This document shows, piece after piece, positions 1 to 8,260 of a stretch of DNA of 64,000 bases (positions are counted from its first letter, which is position 1; every line of letters starts with the position of its first letter). The notes under the pieces are model-generated. The model worked only from the letters and a program-made list of their open reading frames with translations. It ran no database searches and was not told the origin of the DNA. The position numbers and the translations under genes are program-made. Origin of the DNA: Paraburkholderia sp. BCC1886 (GTDB lineage: Bacteria > Pseudomonadota > Gammaproteobacteria > Burkholderiales > Burkholderiaceae); NCBI RefSeq assembly GCF_900996245.1, contig NZ_CAAJGK010000063.1, forward strand, positions 434,001 to 498,000, written 5' to 3'.

Positions 1-302
1 CCTGTGTCGAGGAAATGCCCGCGCTGTCGCAACTGCAGCGCGACTACGCGAAGAAAGGGATCCAGTTCGTAGGACTTGGCGTCGATTCGGATAAAAATGT
101 GCAGGCGTTCCTGCAAAAAGTGAAAGTGGCCTACCCGATCTACGTGACCGGATTCGGCGGCGCCGACCTCGCGCGGGCGTTCGGCAATACTGCGGGCGCC
201 TTACCGTTTACCGTCGTGATCGACGCAAAAGGCAACATTCGCTCGACAAAATTAGGCCAAATCGATCCCGCCGCGCTCAAACAGACGCTCGACTCGCTCT
301 AG
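1..302 (+). CDS. TlpA-like thioredoxin-fold protein, C-terminal part (5' end outside window)
   Basis: The open frame is already running at the left edge; its first whole codon (3-5) encodes Cys followed by Val-Glu-Glu-Met-Pro. In TlpA/ResA-type thioredoxins this is the second Cys of the WCxPC redox site, so the signal anchor and first Cys lie outside the window. The visible part has the expected alpha-beta fold, including a segment reading QFVGLGVDSD, and the cis-proline loop GALPFTVVID that faces the active site. By family knowledge such proteins are exported or membrane-anchored and reduce disulfides in periplasmic partners, for example in cytochrome c maturation. The exact partner cannot be told. 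The Met at 15 is internal, not the start. Confidence 0.85.
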   Translation, partial: CVEEMPALSQLQRDYAKKGIQFVGLGVDSDKNVQAFLQKVKVAYPIYVTGFGGADLARAFGNTAGALPFTVVIDAKGNIRSTKLGQIDPAALKQTLDSL

Positions 303-496
303 ACTTAACATTCTTTTGACACTCCGATAGCGGCAAAACGAGCGAAATTGCGCGCTAATCAAGCGGAATTGGGAGAAGATGAGCGCCCGGCTCCGCTATA
401 GCATCGCTTCGGCGCTGAACCGTTCGTCTGGAAAACTAGACAAGTTTCTCTAATCAGCGCTAAAGTGCGCCCAATTCCACGGAAAAAGAAGCGACC
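303..496. other. Intergenic region before aroQ
   Basis: About 190 bases without a credible gene. It presumably holds the promoter of the aroQ-accB-accC run, but I do not see a convincing -35/-10 pair. The open frame on the minus strand here is the shadow of aroQ. Confidence 0.5.
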
Positions 497-952
497 ATGA
501 CGCGACTGCTGGTACTGCACGGACCCAACCTCAACCTTCTCGGCACCCGGGAACCCGAGGTTTACGGTCGCGTGACGTTGCCGCAGATCGATCAAGCCTT
601 GGCGGACCGCGCAGCGGACGCCGGCATCGAACTCGCGTCGTTCCAGAGCAACCACGAAGGCGCGCTGGTCGATCGCATCCAATCCGCCCGGACCGAACAA
701 ACCGATTTCATTCTGATCAATCCCGCCGCGTACACGCACACCAGCGTGGCCATTCGGGACGCACTGGCGGGGGTCGGCATCCCGTTCGTCGAGATTCATC
801 TGTCGAACGTGCATCGTCGCGAACCGTTCCGGCATCACTCGTATTTCTCCGACCAGGCAGAGGGCGTCATCTGCGGCCTCGGCTGGAAGGGATATCTGTA
901 CGCACTCGAATTCGCACTCGACCGGCTCGCCGCCGGCGCGACGCGCGGCTGA
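497..952 (+). CDS. aroQ: 3-dehydroquinate dehydratase, type II
   Basis: Type II dehydroquinase of 151 residues, the usual size. It removes water from 3-dehydroquinate to give 3-dehydroshikimate in the shikimate pathway in the cytosol. The N-terminus carries the family signature LHGPNLNLLGTREPEVYG with the active-site Arg and Tyr in the flexible lid. NPAAYTHTSVAIRDAL and EIHLSNVHRREPFRHHS supply the Asn, His and Arg residues that bind substrate and act as the acid. The next gene, accB, starts 69 bases on; aroQ next to accBC is a common proteobacterial order. ATG start with GAAAAAGAAG-type purine-rich leader just upstream. Confidence 0.97.
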   Translation: MTRLLVLHGPNLNLLGTREPEVYGRVTLPQIDQALADRAADAGIELASFQSNHEGALVDRIQSARTEQTDFILINPAAYTHTSVAIRDALAGVGIPFVEIHLSNVHRREPFRHHSYFSDQAEGVICGLGWKGYLYALEFALDRLAAGATRG

Positions 953-1021
953 TTTCCAGACACGTCTAATACGCGCCGGCTGCCATTGCGCCGGCAATAC
1001 TCGCATTGAAAGGGGCTCCTG

Positions 1022-1489
1022 ATGGATCTACGTAAACTGAAAACTCTGATCGACCTCGTCTCGGAGTCCGGCATTTCCGAACTCGAAGTGACCGAGGGCG
1101 AAGGCAAGGTGCGCATCGTCAAGAACGCGCCGCCGGTTTACGTGCAACCGTCCGCTTCGTACGCACCGCAATACGCACAACCGGCACCGCCGCCGGGCGG
1201 CGAAGCGCCGGCCGCGGCTGCTGCGCCGGCTACGCCCGCCGCTGCGGCACCGCAAGGCCACGTGGTGACCTCGCCGATGGTCGGCACGTTCTACCGCGCG
1301 CCGTCGCCGGGCGCCGACCCGTTCGTCCAGGTCGGCGATACGGTCAAGGAAGGCCAGACCATCTGCATCATCGAAGCCATGAAGCTGCTCAACGAAATCG
1401 AGTCGGACAAGTCCGGCGTGGTGAAGGAAATCCTCGTCGAAAACGGCCAGGCGGTCGAGTACGGTCAACCGCTGTTCGTGGTCGGCTGA
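1022..1489 (+). CDS. accB: Biotin carboxyl carrier protein of acetyl-CoA carboxylase
   Basis: BCCP of 155 residues. It carries the biotin that shuttles CO2 between biotin carboxylase and carboxyltransferase in malonyl-CoA formation, the first step of fatty acid synthesis. The N-terminal dimerisation part (about 1-45) is followed by an Ala/Pro-rich linker (about 50-80) and a C-terminal biotinyl domain with EAMKLLNEIE, where Lys121 is the biotinylation site. The characteristic thumb of bacterial AccB lies just before it (FYRAPSPGADPFVQ). An AAAGGGGCTCCTG ribosome-binding region precedes the ATG. accC follows after about 115 bases and is surely part of the same unit. Confidence 0.97.
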   Translation: MDLRKLKTLIDLVSESGISELEVTEGEGKVRIVKNAPPVYVQPSASYAPQYAQPAPPPGGEAPAAAAAPATPAAAAPQGHVVTSPMVGTFYRAPSPGADPFVQVGDTVKEGQTICIIEAMKLLNEIESDKSGVVKEILVENGQAVEYGQPLFVVG

Positions 1490-1605
1490 CGCGGCACGCA
1501 TTGTTCGCCGCCCGCGCGCCCGCAGCTTAAAAGGCGCGCGACCGATCCTCTGGGGCGGCCGGTGTTGTTTCAACCCGGCGCCTATTGATGAGTCGAAAAC
1601 CCGCT

Positions 1606-2973
1606 ATGTTTGAAAAAATTCTCATTGCCAATCGTGGCGAGATCGCGCTTCGTATCCAGCGCGCCTGCCGCGAACTCGGCGTCAAGACGGTCGTCGTCTA
1701 TTCGGAAGCCGACAAGGAAGCCAAGTACGTGAAGCTCGCCGACGAGGCGGTCTGTATCGGCCCGGCACCTTCGAATCTGAGCTACCTGAACATGCCGGCG
1801 CTGATCAGCGCAGCCGAAGTCACCGACGCCGAAGCGATTCACCCCGGCTACGGCTTCCTGTCGGAGAACGCCGACTTCGCCGAGCGTGTCGAGCAGTCCG
1901 GTTTCACCTTCATCGGCCCGCGCCCGGAAACGATCCGGATGATGGGCGACAAGGTGACCGCCAAGCAAACCATGATCAAGACCGGCGTGCCGTGCGTGCC
2001 GGGTTCCGAAGGCGCATTGCCGGACGATCCCAAAGAGATCGTGAAAATTGCCCGCCAGGTCGGCTATCCGGTGATCATCAAGGCCGCCGGCGGCGGCGGC
2101 GGTCGCGGCATGCGCGTGGTGCACACGGAAGCGGCGCTGGTCAACGCGGTCAACATGACGCGTGAAGAAGCCGGCCGTGCGTTCGGCAATCCGCAGGTCT
2201 ACATGGAAAAATTCCTGGAGAACCCGCGGCACATCGAAATCCAGATTCTGGCCGACTCGTTCAAGAACGCGATCTGGCTGGGCGAGCGCGACTGCTCGAT
2301 GCAACGTCGTCACCAGAAGGTGATCGAAGAAGCGCCGGCGCCGGGTATCGCGCGCCGCCTGATCGACCGCATCGGCGATCGTTGCGCGGACGCCTGCAAG
2401 AAGATGGGCTATCTGGGCGCGGGCACGTTCGAGTTTCTGTATGAGAACGGCGAGTTCTACTTCATCGAGATGAACACGCGCGTGCAGGTCGAGCACCCCG
2501 TGACCGAACTCATCACGGGCGTCGACATCGTGCAGGAACAGATTCGCATTGCGGCCGGCGAGAAGCTCGCCTTCCGTCAACGCGACATTGTGTTCAAGGG
2601 ACATGCAATCGAATGCCGGATCAACGCGGAAGATCCGTTCAAGTTCACGCCGTCGCCGGGACGTCTCACGTCGTGGCACATGCCGGGCGGCCCCGGTATC
2701 CGCGTCGACTCGCATGCGTACAACGGCTATTTCGTGCCGCCGAACTACGACTCGATGATCGGCAAGCTGATCGCTTACGGCGCCACGCGCGAGCAGGCTA
2801 TCAAGCGGATGCGGATCGCGTTGTCGGAAATGGTGGTGGAAGGTATCTCGACCAACATCCCGTTGCACCGTGAGCTGATGCTGGACGCGAAGTTCGTCGA
2901 AGGCGGCACCAGCATTCACTACCTCGAAAAACGTCTCGCGGCGAAGCAGCAAGCTGCGCCGGAAGAAGCCTGA
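1606..2973 (+). CDS. accC: Biotin carboxylase of acetyl-CoA carboxylase
   Basis: Biotin carboxylase, 455 residues from the Met at 1606 (MFEKILIANRGEIALRI, aligned with known AccC starts). In-frame TTG (1585) and ATG (1588) would add 6-7 residues and cannot be fully excluded. It uses ATP and bicarbonate to carboxylate biotin on AccB. ATP-grasp features are plain: the Gly-rich lid GGGGGRGMR (about residues 163-171), HIEIQ, and EMNTRVQVEHPVTE with metal- and substrate-binding Glu, Asn and Arg. The C-terminal biotin carboxylase domain is complete. prmA begins 4 bases after the stop, so the two are likely cotranscribed. Confidence 0.97.
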   Translation: MFEKILIANRGEIALRIQRACRELGVKTVVVYSEADKEAKYVKLADEAVCIGPAPSNLSYLNMPALISAAEVTDAEAIHPGYGFLSENADFAERVEQSGFTFIGPRPETIRMMGDKVTAKQTMIKTGVPCVPGSEGALPDDPKEIVKIARQVGYPVIIKAAGGGGGRGMRVVHTEAALVNAVNMTREEAGRAFGNPQVYMEKFLENPRHIEIQILADSFKNAIWLGERDCSMQRRHQKVIEEAPAPGIARRLIDRIGDRCADACKKMGYLGAGTFEFLYENGEFYFIEMNTRVQVEHPVTELITGVDIVQEQIRIAAGEKLAFRQRDIVFKGHAIECRINAEDPFKFTPSPGRLTSWHMPGGPGIRVDSHAYNGYFVPPNYDSMIGKLIAYGATREQAIKRMRIALSEMVVEGISTNIPLHRELMLDAKFVEGGTSIHYLEKRLAAKQQAAPEEA

Positions 2974-2977
2974 CGCC

Positions 2978-3880
2978 ATGAGCTACCGGGAATTGATCGC
3001 CGAGCTGGCACGCGAGCACGCGGAGGAGTTTTCCGACGCGTTACTCGAGTTGGGTGCGCTGTCCGTCTCGGTGGAAGATGCGGACGCCGACACGCCCGAC
3101 GAGCAGCCGCTGTTCGGCGAGCCCGGACTGACGCCGGACCGGACGGCGTGGCAGCGCTCGCGGGTGATCGCGCTGCTCTCGCCGGACCAGGAGCCGGCCG
3201 TGCTGCTGGCTGCTGCGGCCAATGAAATCGGGCTGAAAGACGCACCGTCGTTCACCGTGCGTGAAGTCGAAGATCAGGATTGGGTGCGACTGACACAGTC
3301 GCAATTCGATCCGATTCCGATCGGCGAGCGCATCTGGGTCGTTCCCTCGTGGCACGATGCGCCGGACCCCGACGCACTGGTGCTGGAACTCGATCCGGGT
3401 CTGGCCTTCGGCACCGGCAGTCACCCCACCACGCGCCTGTGCATGGAGTGGCTGGAGCAGTCGGTCGCGGCGAACCAGTCCGTGCTCGACTACGGTTGCG
3501 GCTCCGGCATTCTGGCGATTCTCGCGAAGAAGTGCGGCGCGAATCCCGTGTATGGCATCGACATCGATCCGCAGGCAGTCGAGTCGGCGCGTCACAATAG
3601 CGAGCGCAATCGCGCGGACGTCACCTACGGTTTGCCGGACGCGTGCCCGACTGGCGAGTTCGATATCGTGGTCGCCAACATCCTGTCGAATCCGCTGAAA
3701 CTGATGGCGTCGATGCTGAGTTCGAAGGTCAAACCGGGCGGTCGCATCGCGCTGTCGGGCATCCTCGCGCGGCAGGCGGATGAAGTCGCGGCGGTCTACG
3801 CGCAGTGGATCGACATCGGCGTATGGCGCGAACACGAAGGTTGGGTATGTCTGGCAGGAACGCGCCGCGAAAGCCATTAG
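2978..3880 (+). CDS. prmA: Ribosomal protein L11 methyltransferase
   Basis: PrmA, 300 residues, uses S-adenosylmethionine to trimethylate ribosomal protein L11 at several amino groups. The N-terminal substrate-recognition domain (about 1-100) is followed by a Rossmann methyltransferase domain with motif I VLDYGCGSGILAI, the ribose-binding acidic segment YGIDIDPQAV and the NILSNPL motif IV. LDPGLAFGTGSHPTTRLCM is the typical PrmA segment before motif I. It starts 4 bases after accC, an order often seen in betaproteobacteria. Confidence 0.96.
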   Translation: MSYRELIAELAREHAEEFSDALLELGALSVSVEDADADTPDEQPLFGEPGLTPDRTAWQRSRVIALLSPDQEPAVLLAAAANEIGLKDAPSFTVREVEDQDWVRLTQSQFDPIPIGERIWVVPSWHDAPDPDALVLELDPGLAFGTGSHPTTRLCMEWLEQSVAANQSVLDYGCGSGILAILAKKCGANPVYGIDIDPQAVESARHNSERNRADVTYGLPDACPTGEFDIVVANILSNPLKLMASMLSSKVKPGGRIALSGILARQADEVAAVYAQWIDIGVWREHEGWVCLAGTRRESH

Positions 3881-3928
3881 AATAAGGCGCATCGTCCAAC
3901 CAACGGCCTTCGGGCTCAACGGATCCCT

Positions 3929-5173
3929 ATGCTCCTGGCGACGCGTTGTCCCTTCTGCGAGACTGTCTTTCGCCTGCAACCGGCGCAGCTCTCGCTGCGC
4001 CGCGGCCTCGTGCGCTGCGGGCATTGCCACGAAGTCTTCGACGCTTCCAGCAGTCTGTTCGATATTCCCGAAGGCGGCGACTTCGCGTCCGCGCGACCGG
4101 TCGATGCCGCCGCGGCAATGGGTGCGCTCCCGGGCGTGAGTCCGCCCGCGCCCGACTTCAGTTCGCAAACCTGGGACCCACGTGCGCCGGTCGCCGACGC
4201 TTCGATCGACGAAGAGTTGCTGCATCGCACCGGCAGTGTGCCGGTTACGTCACCTGTAGCGGCCGCACACGTTGCACCGGATCATGAGCCGTATCTGCCG
4301 GATGCGCCGCTCGATCCGTTTGCCTACGACATCGATCCGCCTGCGGAGCACGCTCACGCGCCGTTGCCGCAACCGGCGCCGCCGGTTGCGGAACCCGAAG
4401 AAGCACCACAGGTCTGGCGTAAAACGGAGCGTGCCTCCGCTTTTACTGACGATGAACCCGTTCTGCGGGAATCCGCGAGCCTTCACGGTGTTCCCGATAA
4501 CGAGCCTTACTTTGGGACGGCCGGCGTAGGCGCGGCCGGCGTAGGCGCCACTACCGCCCCCAACCCGGCGTCGCCCCCAACTTCCTTCGGCGCAGCCGCC
4601 GCCACCAGCGGCGAACCCTTCACCGTGCGCCCCGTCGACGACGGCGTCGACCCGTTCCCCGTGGTCCGCGAAACGCGCCCGGCCGAGCGTGGCCGCCTCG
4701 GGTGGATCATCGGTGGGTCGATCGTCGCGTTACTGCTGGTCGTCGCGCTGCTCGCGCAACTCGCCTGGTGGCAACGCGAAACCGTGCTGGTCTATTTCCC
4801 GCACGCACAACCGCTCTATGTAAAAGCCTGCGCGCAGCTAGGCTGCCAGATCACACCGCCGCACGACATCGACGGCTTGCAGGTCGAACCGTCCGACTTG
4901 CGGCAGATCGACGGCCCGCACAAGCTCGAGTTGAAGATGCCGCTGCGCAACCGCTTCAACCTCGCGCTCGCCTACCCCGCTATCGAACTCACGCTGCTCG
5001 ACGCGCAGAACAATGTCGCGATTCGCCGTGTGCTCTGGCCGCAGGACTACGTTGCCCCCGGCACCACGATCGCGAACGGGCTGGCCGCGCACACGACCGA
5101 AACGATGATCGTTCATCTCGATACGGGCAACGCGGTCGCCTCCAATTTCCGCGTACAGATTTTCTATCCGTAA
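3929..5173 (+). CDS. DUF3426 membrane protein with N-terminal zinc ribbon
   Basis: A 414-residue protein in three parts. First, an MJ0042-type zinc finger at about 7-35 with CPFC and CGHC pairs; second, a long Pro/Ala/Asp-rich, probably disordered linker (about 45-250) holding a short repeat AGVGAAGVGA; third, one membrane helix at about 257-280 (IIGGSIVALLLVVALLAQLAWW) and a C-terminal DUF3426 domain, probably periplasmic. Function is unknown. It lies just after prmA, as in other Burkholderiaceae. The zinc ribbon would be cytosolic and could bind nucleic acid or protein, which is inference only. Confidence 0.85.
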   Translation: MLLATRCPFCETVFRLQPAQLSLRRGLVRCGHCHEVFDASSSLFDIPEGGDFASARPVDAAAAMGALPGVSPPAPDFSSQTWDPRAPVADASIDEELLHRTGSVPVTSPVAAAHVAPDHEPYLPDAPLDPFAYDIDPPAEHAHAPLPQPAPPVAEPEEAPQVWRKTERASAFTDDEPVLRESASLHGVPDNEPYFGTAGVGAAGVGATTAPNPASPPTSFGAAAATSGEPFTVRPVDDGVDPFPVVRETRPAERGRLGWIIGGSIVALLLVVALLAQLAWWQRETVLVYFPHAQPLYVKACAQLGCQITPPHDIDGLQVEPSDLRQIDGPHKLELKMPLRNRFNLALAYPAIELTLLDAQNNVAIRRVLWPQDYVAPGTTIANGLAAHTTETMIVHLDTGNAVASNFRVQIFYP

Positions 5174-5247
5174 CGCAATCCCGAGCGCCCGGCTTCGACC
5201 GGGCGCGTTCACCGTCATTACTGACGACTTTTTCGGAGCACAACGAC

Positions 5248-5748
5248 ATGAGTCAAGTCACGCTGGGTGGTAACCCGATCGAAGTAGCCGGCACGTTCCC
5301 GTCGGTCGGCCAGAAAGCCGCTGCGTTCTCGCTGGTCGGCAAGGATCTGAAGCCGCTGTCGCTGGCCGATTTCGCCGGCAAGCGCAAGGTGCTGAACATC
5401 GTGCCGAGCCTCGATACGCCGACGTGCGCAACGTCCACCCGCAAGTTCAACGAAGCCGCGGCCAAGCTGACCAACACGTCGGTGATCGTCGTGTCGGGCG
5501 ACCTGCCGTTCGCGGCGACGCGTTTCTGCACGACCGAAGGTATCGAGAACGTCGTCACGGCTTCCACGTTCCGCGGCCATGAGTTCGCGCAGGCGTATGG
5601 CGTCGACGTGAAGAGCGGCCCGCTGGCGGGTCTGACGGCACGCGCGGTCGTGGTGATCGACGAGAACGACAACGTCGTGCACGCCGAGCTGGTCGACGAA
5701 ATCAAGAACGAGCCGAACTACGACGCAGCACTCGCGGCGCTGAAGTAA
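5248..5748 (+). CDS. tpx: Thiol peroxidase (lipid hydroperoxide peroxidase)
   Basis: Tpx of 166 residues, an atypical 2-Cys peroxiredoxin that reduces alkyl and lipid hydroperoxides with thioredoxin. The peroxidatic Cys60 lies in SLDTPTCATSTRKF and the resolving Cys94 in TRFCTTEGI, matching the E. coli Cys61/Cys95 pair. The chosen ATG begins MSQVTLGGNPIEV and has TTCGGAGCA upstream. The same frame is open for more than 500 bases further upstream, but that part is a shadow of the DUF3426 gene. Confidence 0.97.
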   Translation: MSQVTLGGNPIEVAGTFPSVGQKAAAFSLVGKDLKPLSLADFAGKRKVLNIVPSLDTPTCATSTRKFNEAAAKLTNTSVIVVSGDLPFAATRFCTTEGIENVVTASTFRGHEFAQAYGVDVKSGPLAGLTARAVVVIDENDNVVHAELVDEIKNEPNYDAALAALK

Positions 5749-5842
5749 CGCCTTCGCACAGGACGCCGGCGCCGCGCCGGGTGCGCGGCGCTGTCGCATC
5801 GTCGCGACCTCTTCTCATCCGATTTTTACAGGAACGCTCGCC

Positions 5843-6781
5843 TTGGCTACGCTGATTTGCGGCTCGCTCGCCTACGACAACATCATGACCTTCGAAGGTC
5901 GCTTCCGGGAGCACATTCTGCCGGAGCAGGTTCACATCCTGAACGTGAGCTTCCTCGTGCCGACCATGCGTCGCGAGTTCGGCGGCTGCGCGGGCAACAT
6001 CGCCTACTCGCTGCATCTGCTGGGTGGCGACGCGCGCATCATGGGCACGCTCGGCGCGGTCGACGCGCAGTTGTACATGGACCGCTTCGCGCAACTCGGC
6101 CTGTCGACCGAGAGCGTGCTGGTGGTGCCGGACACGTACACGGCGCAGGCAATGATCACGACCGACCTGGAAAACAACCAGATCACCGCGTTCCATCCGG
6201 GCGCGATGATGCAGTCGCATCTGAATCGCGCCGATCAGGCCGCGGGCATCACGCTCGGTATCGTCGCGCCGGATGGCTTCGACGGCATGATCCAGCACTC
6301 CGAACATCTCGCCGCGGCCGGCGTACCGTTTATCTTCGATCCGGGTCAGGGCTTGCCGCTGTTCGACGGCGAGTCGCTGCGGCGCATGATTGAACTTGCC
6401 ACCTACGTGGCGGTCAACGACTACGAAGCCAAACTGGTGAGCGACAAGACGGGCTGGTCGGTCGAAGAGATCGCGGGCAAGGTGCAGGCGCTGATCGTCA
6501 CGCTCGGCGAACACGGCGCGCAGATTCATCACGACGGCGAAGTGGAAGACATTCCGCCGGTCAAGGCACAGCAAGTGCTGGATCCTACGGGTTGCGGCGA
6601 CGCGTTTCGCGGCGGCTTGCTGTACGGCATCGAGAACAAGCTCGGCTGGGCGACCACGGGTCGCCTGGCGAGCCTGATGGGCGCGCTGAAGATCGAGCAT
6701 CAGGGCCCGCAGAACTATGCGCCCACCCGCGCGCAGATCGAAGAACGGTTCAAGCAGGCGTTCGGCTACGACCTGTCGTAA
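5843..6781 (+). CDS. PfkB-family carbohydrate/nucleoside kinase
   Basis: A 312-residue ribokinase/PfkB-superfamily kinase. The N-terminal substrate loop contains GSLAYDNIMTFEGRF and a GGCAGNIAYSLHLLGG segment. The C-terminal signature DPTGCGDAFRGGLLYGI carries the catalytic Asp and the anion hole that binds ATP phosphates. Annotated relatives in Burkholderia are called adenosine or nucleoside kinases, and one has been studied as a broad nucleoside kinase; that substrate is inferred here, not shown. The start is TTG at 5843, preceded by ACAGGAA about ten bases upstream; no better ATG matches the family N-terminus. Confidence 0.85.
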   Translation: MATLICGSLAYDNIMTFEGRFREHILPEQVHILNVSFLVPTMRREFGGCAGNIAYSLHLLGGDARIMGTLGAVDAQLYMDRFAQLGLSTESVLVVPDTYTAQAMITTDLENNQITAFHPGAMMQSHLNRADQAAGITLGIVAPDGFDGMIQHSEHLAAAGVPFIFDPGQGLPLFDGESLRRMIELATYVAVNDYEAKLVSDKTGWSVEEIAGKVQALIVTLGEHGAQIHHDGEVEDIPPVKAQQVLDPTGCGDAFRGGLLYGIENKLGWATTGRLASLMGALKIEHQGPQNYAPTRAQIEERFKQAFGYDLS

Positions 6782-6805
6782 CACCGCAGACATGGGAGTC
6801 AGGCA

Positions 6806-7306
6806 ATGGAAACAACGAGTCGCGCAATACGTCGCTCGATGAAGCGCGCGGTGGTGGCCACGTTGATCGGCGGATCGCTCGCGTTGTCGGGCTGTGCGTA
6901 TAACAGCAGCTCCGCCGACGTTTATACGGCGTCGCAGGCGCAGCGTGAAGAGACGGTCCGCCTGGGGACGGTCGACAGCGTTCGCGCGGTGAAGATCAGT
7001 TCCAACAACGGCCAGCCGAGCGGCCTGGGCGCGATCGGCGGCGGCGCGCTCGGTGCAGTAGCAGGTAGCGCGCTAGGCGGCGGCACGGGGTCGATCGTGA
7101 CGGGCATCATCGGCGGTCTCGCGGGTGCGGTGGCCGGCAATGCGGTCGAAAACGGCGCGGCGATACGCGACGGTGTCGAGATCACCGTGCGACTCGATAA
7201 CGGCGATCTGCGCGCTATCACGCAAAGCGCCACCGGCGAAATCTTCCGCGCCGGCGAACGCGTACGCCTGCTGTCGAGCGGCGGCGTCACGCGCGTCACG
7301 CACTAA
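6806..7306 (+). CDS. Glycine-zipper outer membrane lipoprotein (SlyB/Pcp-like)
   Basis: A 166-residue lipoprotein. The signal peptide includes LIGGSLALSGC, a lipobox with the lipidated Cys at about residue 30. The middle is a glycine-zipper (2TM, Rick_17kDa-type) region rich in GxxxG, GAIGGGALGAVAGSALGGG and GIIGGLAGAVAGNAVE, followed by a small beta domain (VEITVRLDNGDLRAI). Members sit in the outer membrane and act in envelope integrity; the exact role is not known. ATG with GGGAG upstream; an alternative Met 11 codons later (MKRAVVATL) would give a more standard signal peptide. Confidence 0.85.
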   Translation: METTSRAIRRSMKRAVVATLIGGSLALSGCAYNSSSADVYTASQAQREETVRLGTVDSVRAVKISSNNGQPSGLGAIGGGALGAVAGSALGGGTGSIVTGIIGGLAGAVAGNAVENGAAIRDGVEITVRLDNGDLRAITQSATGEIFRAGERVRLLSSGGVTRVTH

Positions 7307-7358
7307 ACTTTTCCTCTCGCGCAGTCGCGCCTCGTGCGCCGCTGCGACGACCTCACAC

Positions 7359-7389
7359 GCATGCGCTCCCCTGTGCATGCGTTTTTTTT
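7359..7389 (+). terminator. Rho-independent terminator after the lipoprotein gene
   Basis: Stem CGCATGC / GCATGCG (7359-7365 with 7375-7381) directly followed by eight T residues. It ends the plus-strand run at 6806-7306. Confidence 0.85.
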
Positions 7390-7456
7390 CGCCTGCTCGA
7401 TCTGGCATGACGAACTGCGGCCATGACGACGTTCGGCCATGACGAACATCGCGGGC

Positions 7457-7491
7457 AAAAAAAATCCCGTCACCAGCAAGCTGGCAACGGG
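7457..7491 (-). terminator. Rho-independent terminator for the histone H1-like gene
   Basis: On the minus strand a stem CCCGTTGCCAGC with CTGGTGACGGG (7466-7491) is followed by eight T (7457-7464). It lies about 100 bases past the H1-like stop codon, giving that mRNA a 3' untranslated tail. Confidence 0.85.
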
Positions 7492-7591
7492 ACCCTGACC
7501 GAGTAACGCTCGATCACTGCACTCAAGCGCTACTCGATCATCGACACCGTGACGCGAGTGTCGAAATACTTCTACCGCTAACGGACGGCTC

Positions 7592-8257
7592 TTACGGACG
7601 GCTGCCCGTCGGGAACGGCCATGCTGCTGCCGGGTTCAACGCGGTCTTCACCGTCGCTGCCGGTGCGCTCGAGACGGACGTCGCTGCGGGTGCGGGAGCC
7701 GCTTTCTTGGCGACAGCCTTCTTCGCAGGGGCAGCCTTCTTGGCAGGAGCGGCGGCCTTCTTCGCGGGAGCCTTCTTGGCAGGTGCAGCCTTTTTAGCGG
7801 CAGCCTTTTTCGCGGGCGCAGCCTTTTTGGCGGGCGCAGCCTTCTTGGCAGCAGCCTTCTTCGCGGGGGCAGCCTTTTTAGCAGCAGCCTTTTTCGCGGG
7901 CGCAGCCTTCTTCGCCGCAGCCTTCTTAGCCGGTGCGGCCTTCTTCGCTGCAACCTTCTTCACTGCAACTTTCTTCGCTGCAGCTTTCTTGGCCGGTGCT
8001 GCCTTCTTCGCCACGACCTTCTTCGCCGCAACCTTCTTCACGGCGACTTTCTTGGCTGCAACCTTCTTGGCCGGTGCAGCTTTCTTCGCTGCAACCTTCT
8101 TTGCCGGTGCTGCCTTCTTCGCTGCAACCTTCTTCACTGCGACTTTCTTTGCAGCGACTTTCTTGGCCGGTGCGGCCTTCTTAGCCGGAGCAGCCTTCTT
8201 TGCTGCGACCTTCTTGGCTGCGGGTTTCTTTGCGGCGGCTTTTTTAGCAGTTGCCAT
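7592..8257 (-). CDS. Histone H1-like alanine/lysine-rich DNA-binding protein
   Basis: A 221-residue protein built almost wholly of Ala, Lys, Pro and Val in repeated units such as KKAAPAKKAAAKK and KKVAVKKVAAKK, ending in a short non-repetitive tail (TALNPAAAWPFPTGSRP). It resembles the C-terminal tails of eukaryotic histone H1 and bacterial AlgP/HctB-like proteins, and by analogy binds DNA without sequence specificity and helps compact the nucleoid. Two Met codons are adjacent; the second (8257) is preferred because AAGGAG lies six bases upstream of it. The antisense frames over the repeat are open only because of codon bias. Repeat number probably varies between strains. Confidence 0.85.
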   Translation of the reverse strand: MATAKKAAAKKPAAKKVAAKKAAPAKKAAPAKKVAAKKVAVKKVAAKKAAPAKKVAAKKAAPAKKVAAKKVAVKKVAAKKVVAKKAAPAKKAAAKKVAVKKVAAKKAAPAKKAAAKKAAPAKKAAAKKAAPAKKAAAKKAAPAKKAAPAKKAAAKKAAPAKKAPAKKAAAPAKKAAPAKKAVAKKAAPAPAATSVSSAPAATVKTALNPAAAWPFPTGSRP

Positions 8258-8260
8258 CAT

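Noticed and set aside
4702..5748. Fusion of an Arg-rich domain to Tpx (348-residue frame)
   Set aside because: The first 180 residues are the DUF3426 gene read in another frame. Tpx begins at 5248 with an RBS.
7592..8257. CRISPR-like or minisatellite array
   Set aside because: The repeats are codon-level units of one reading frame, with no spacers and no cas genes.
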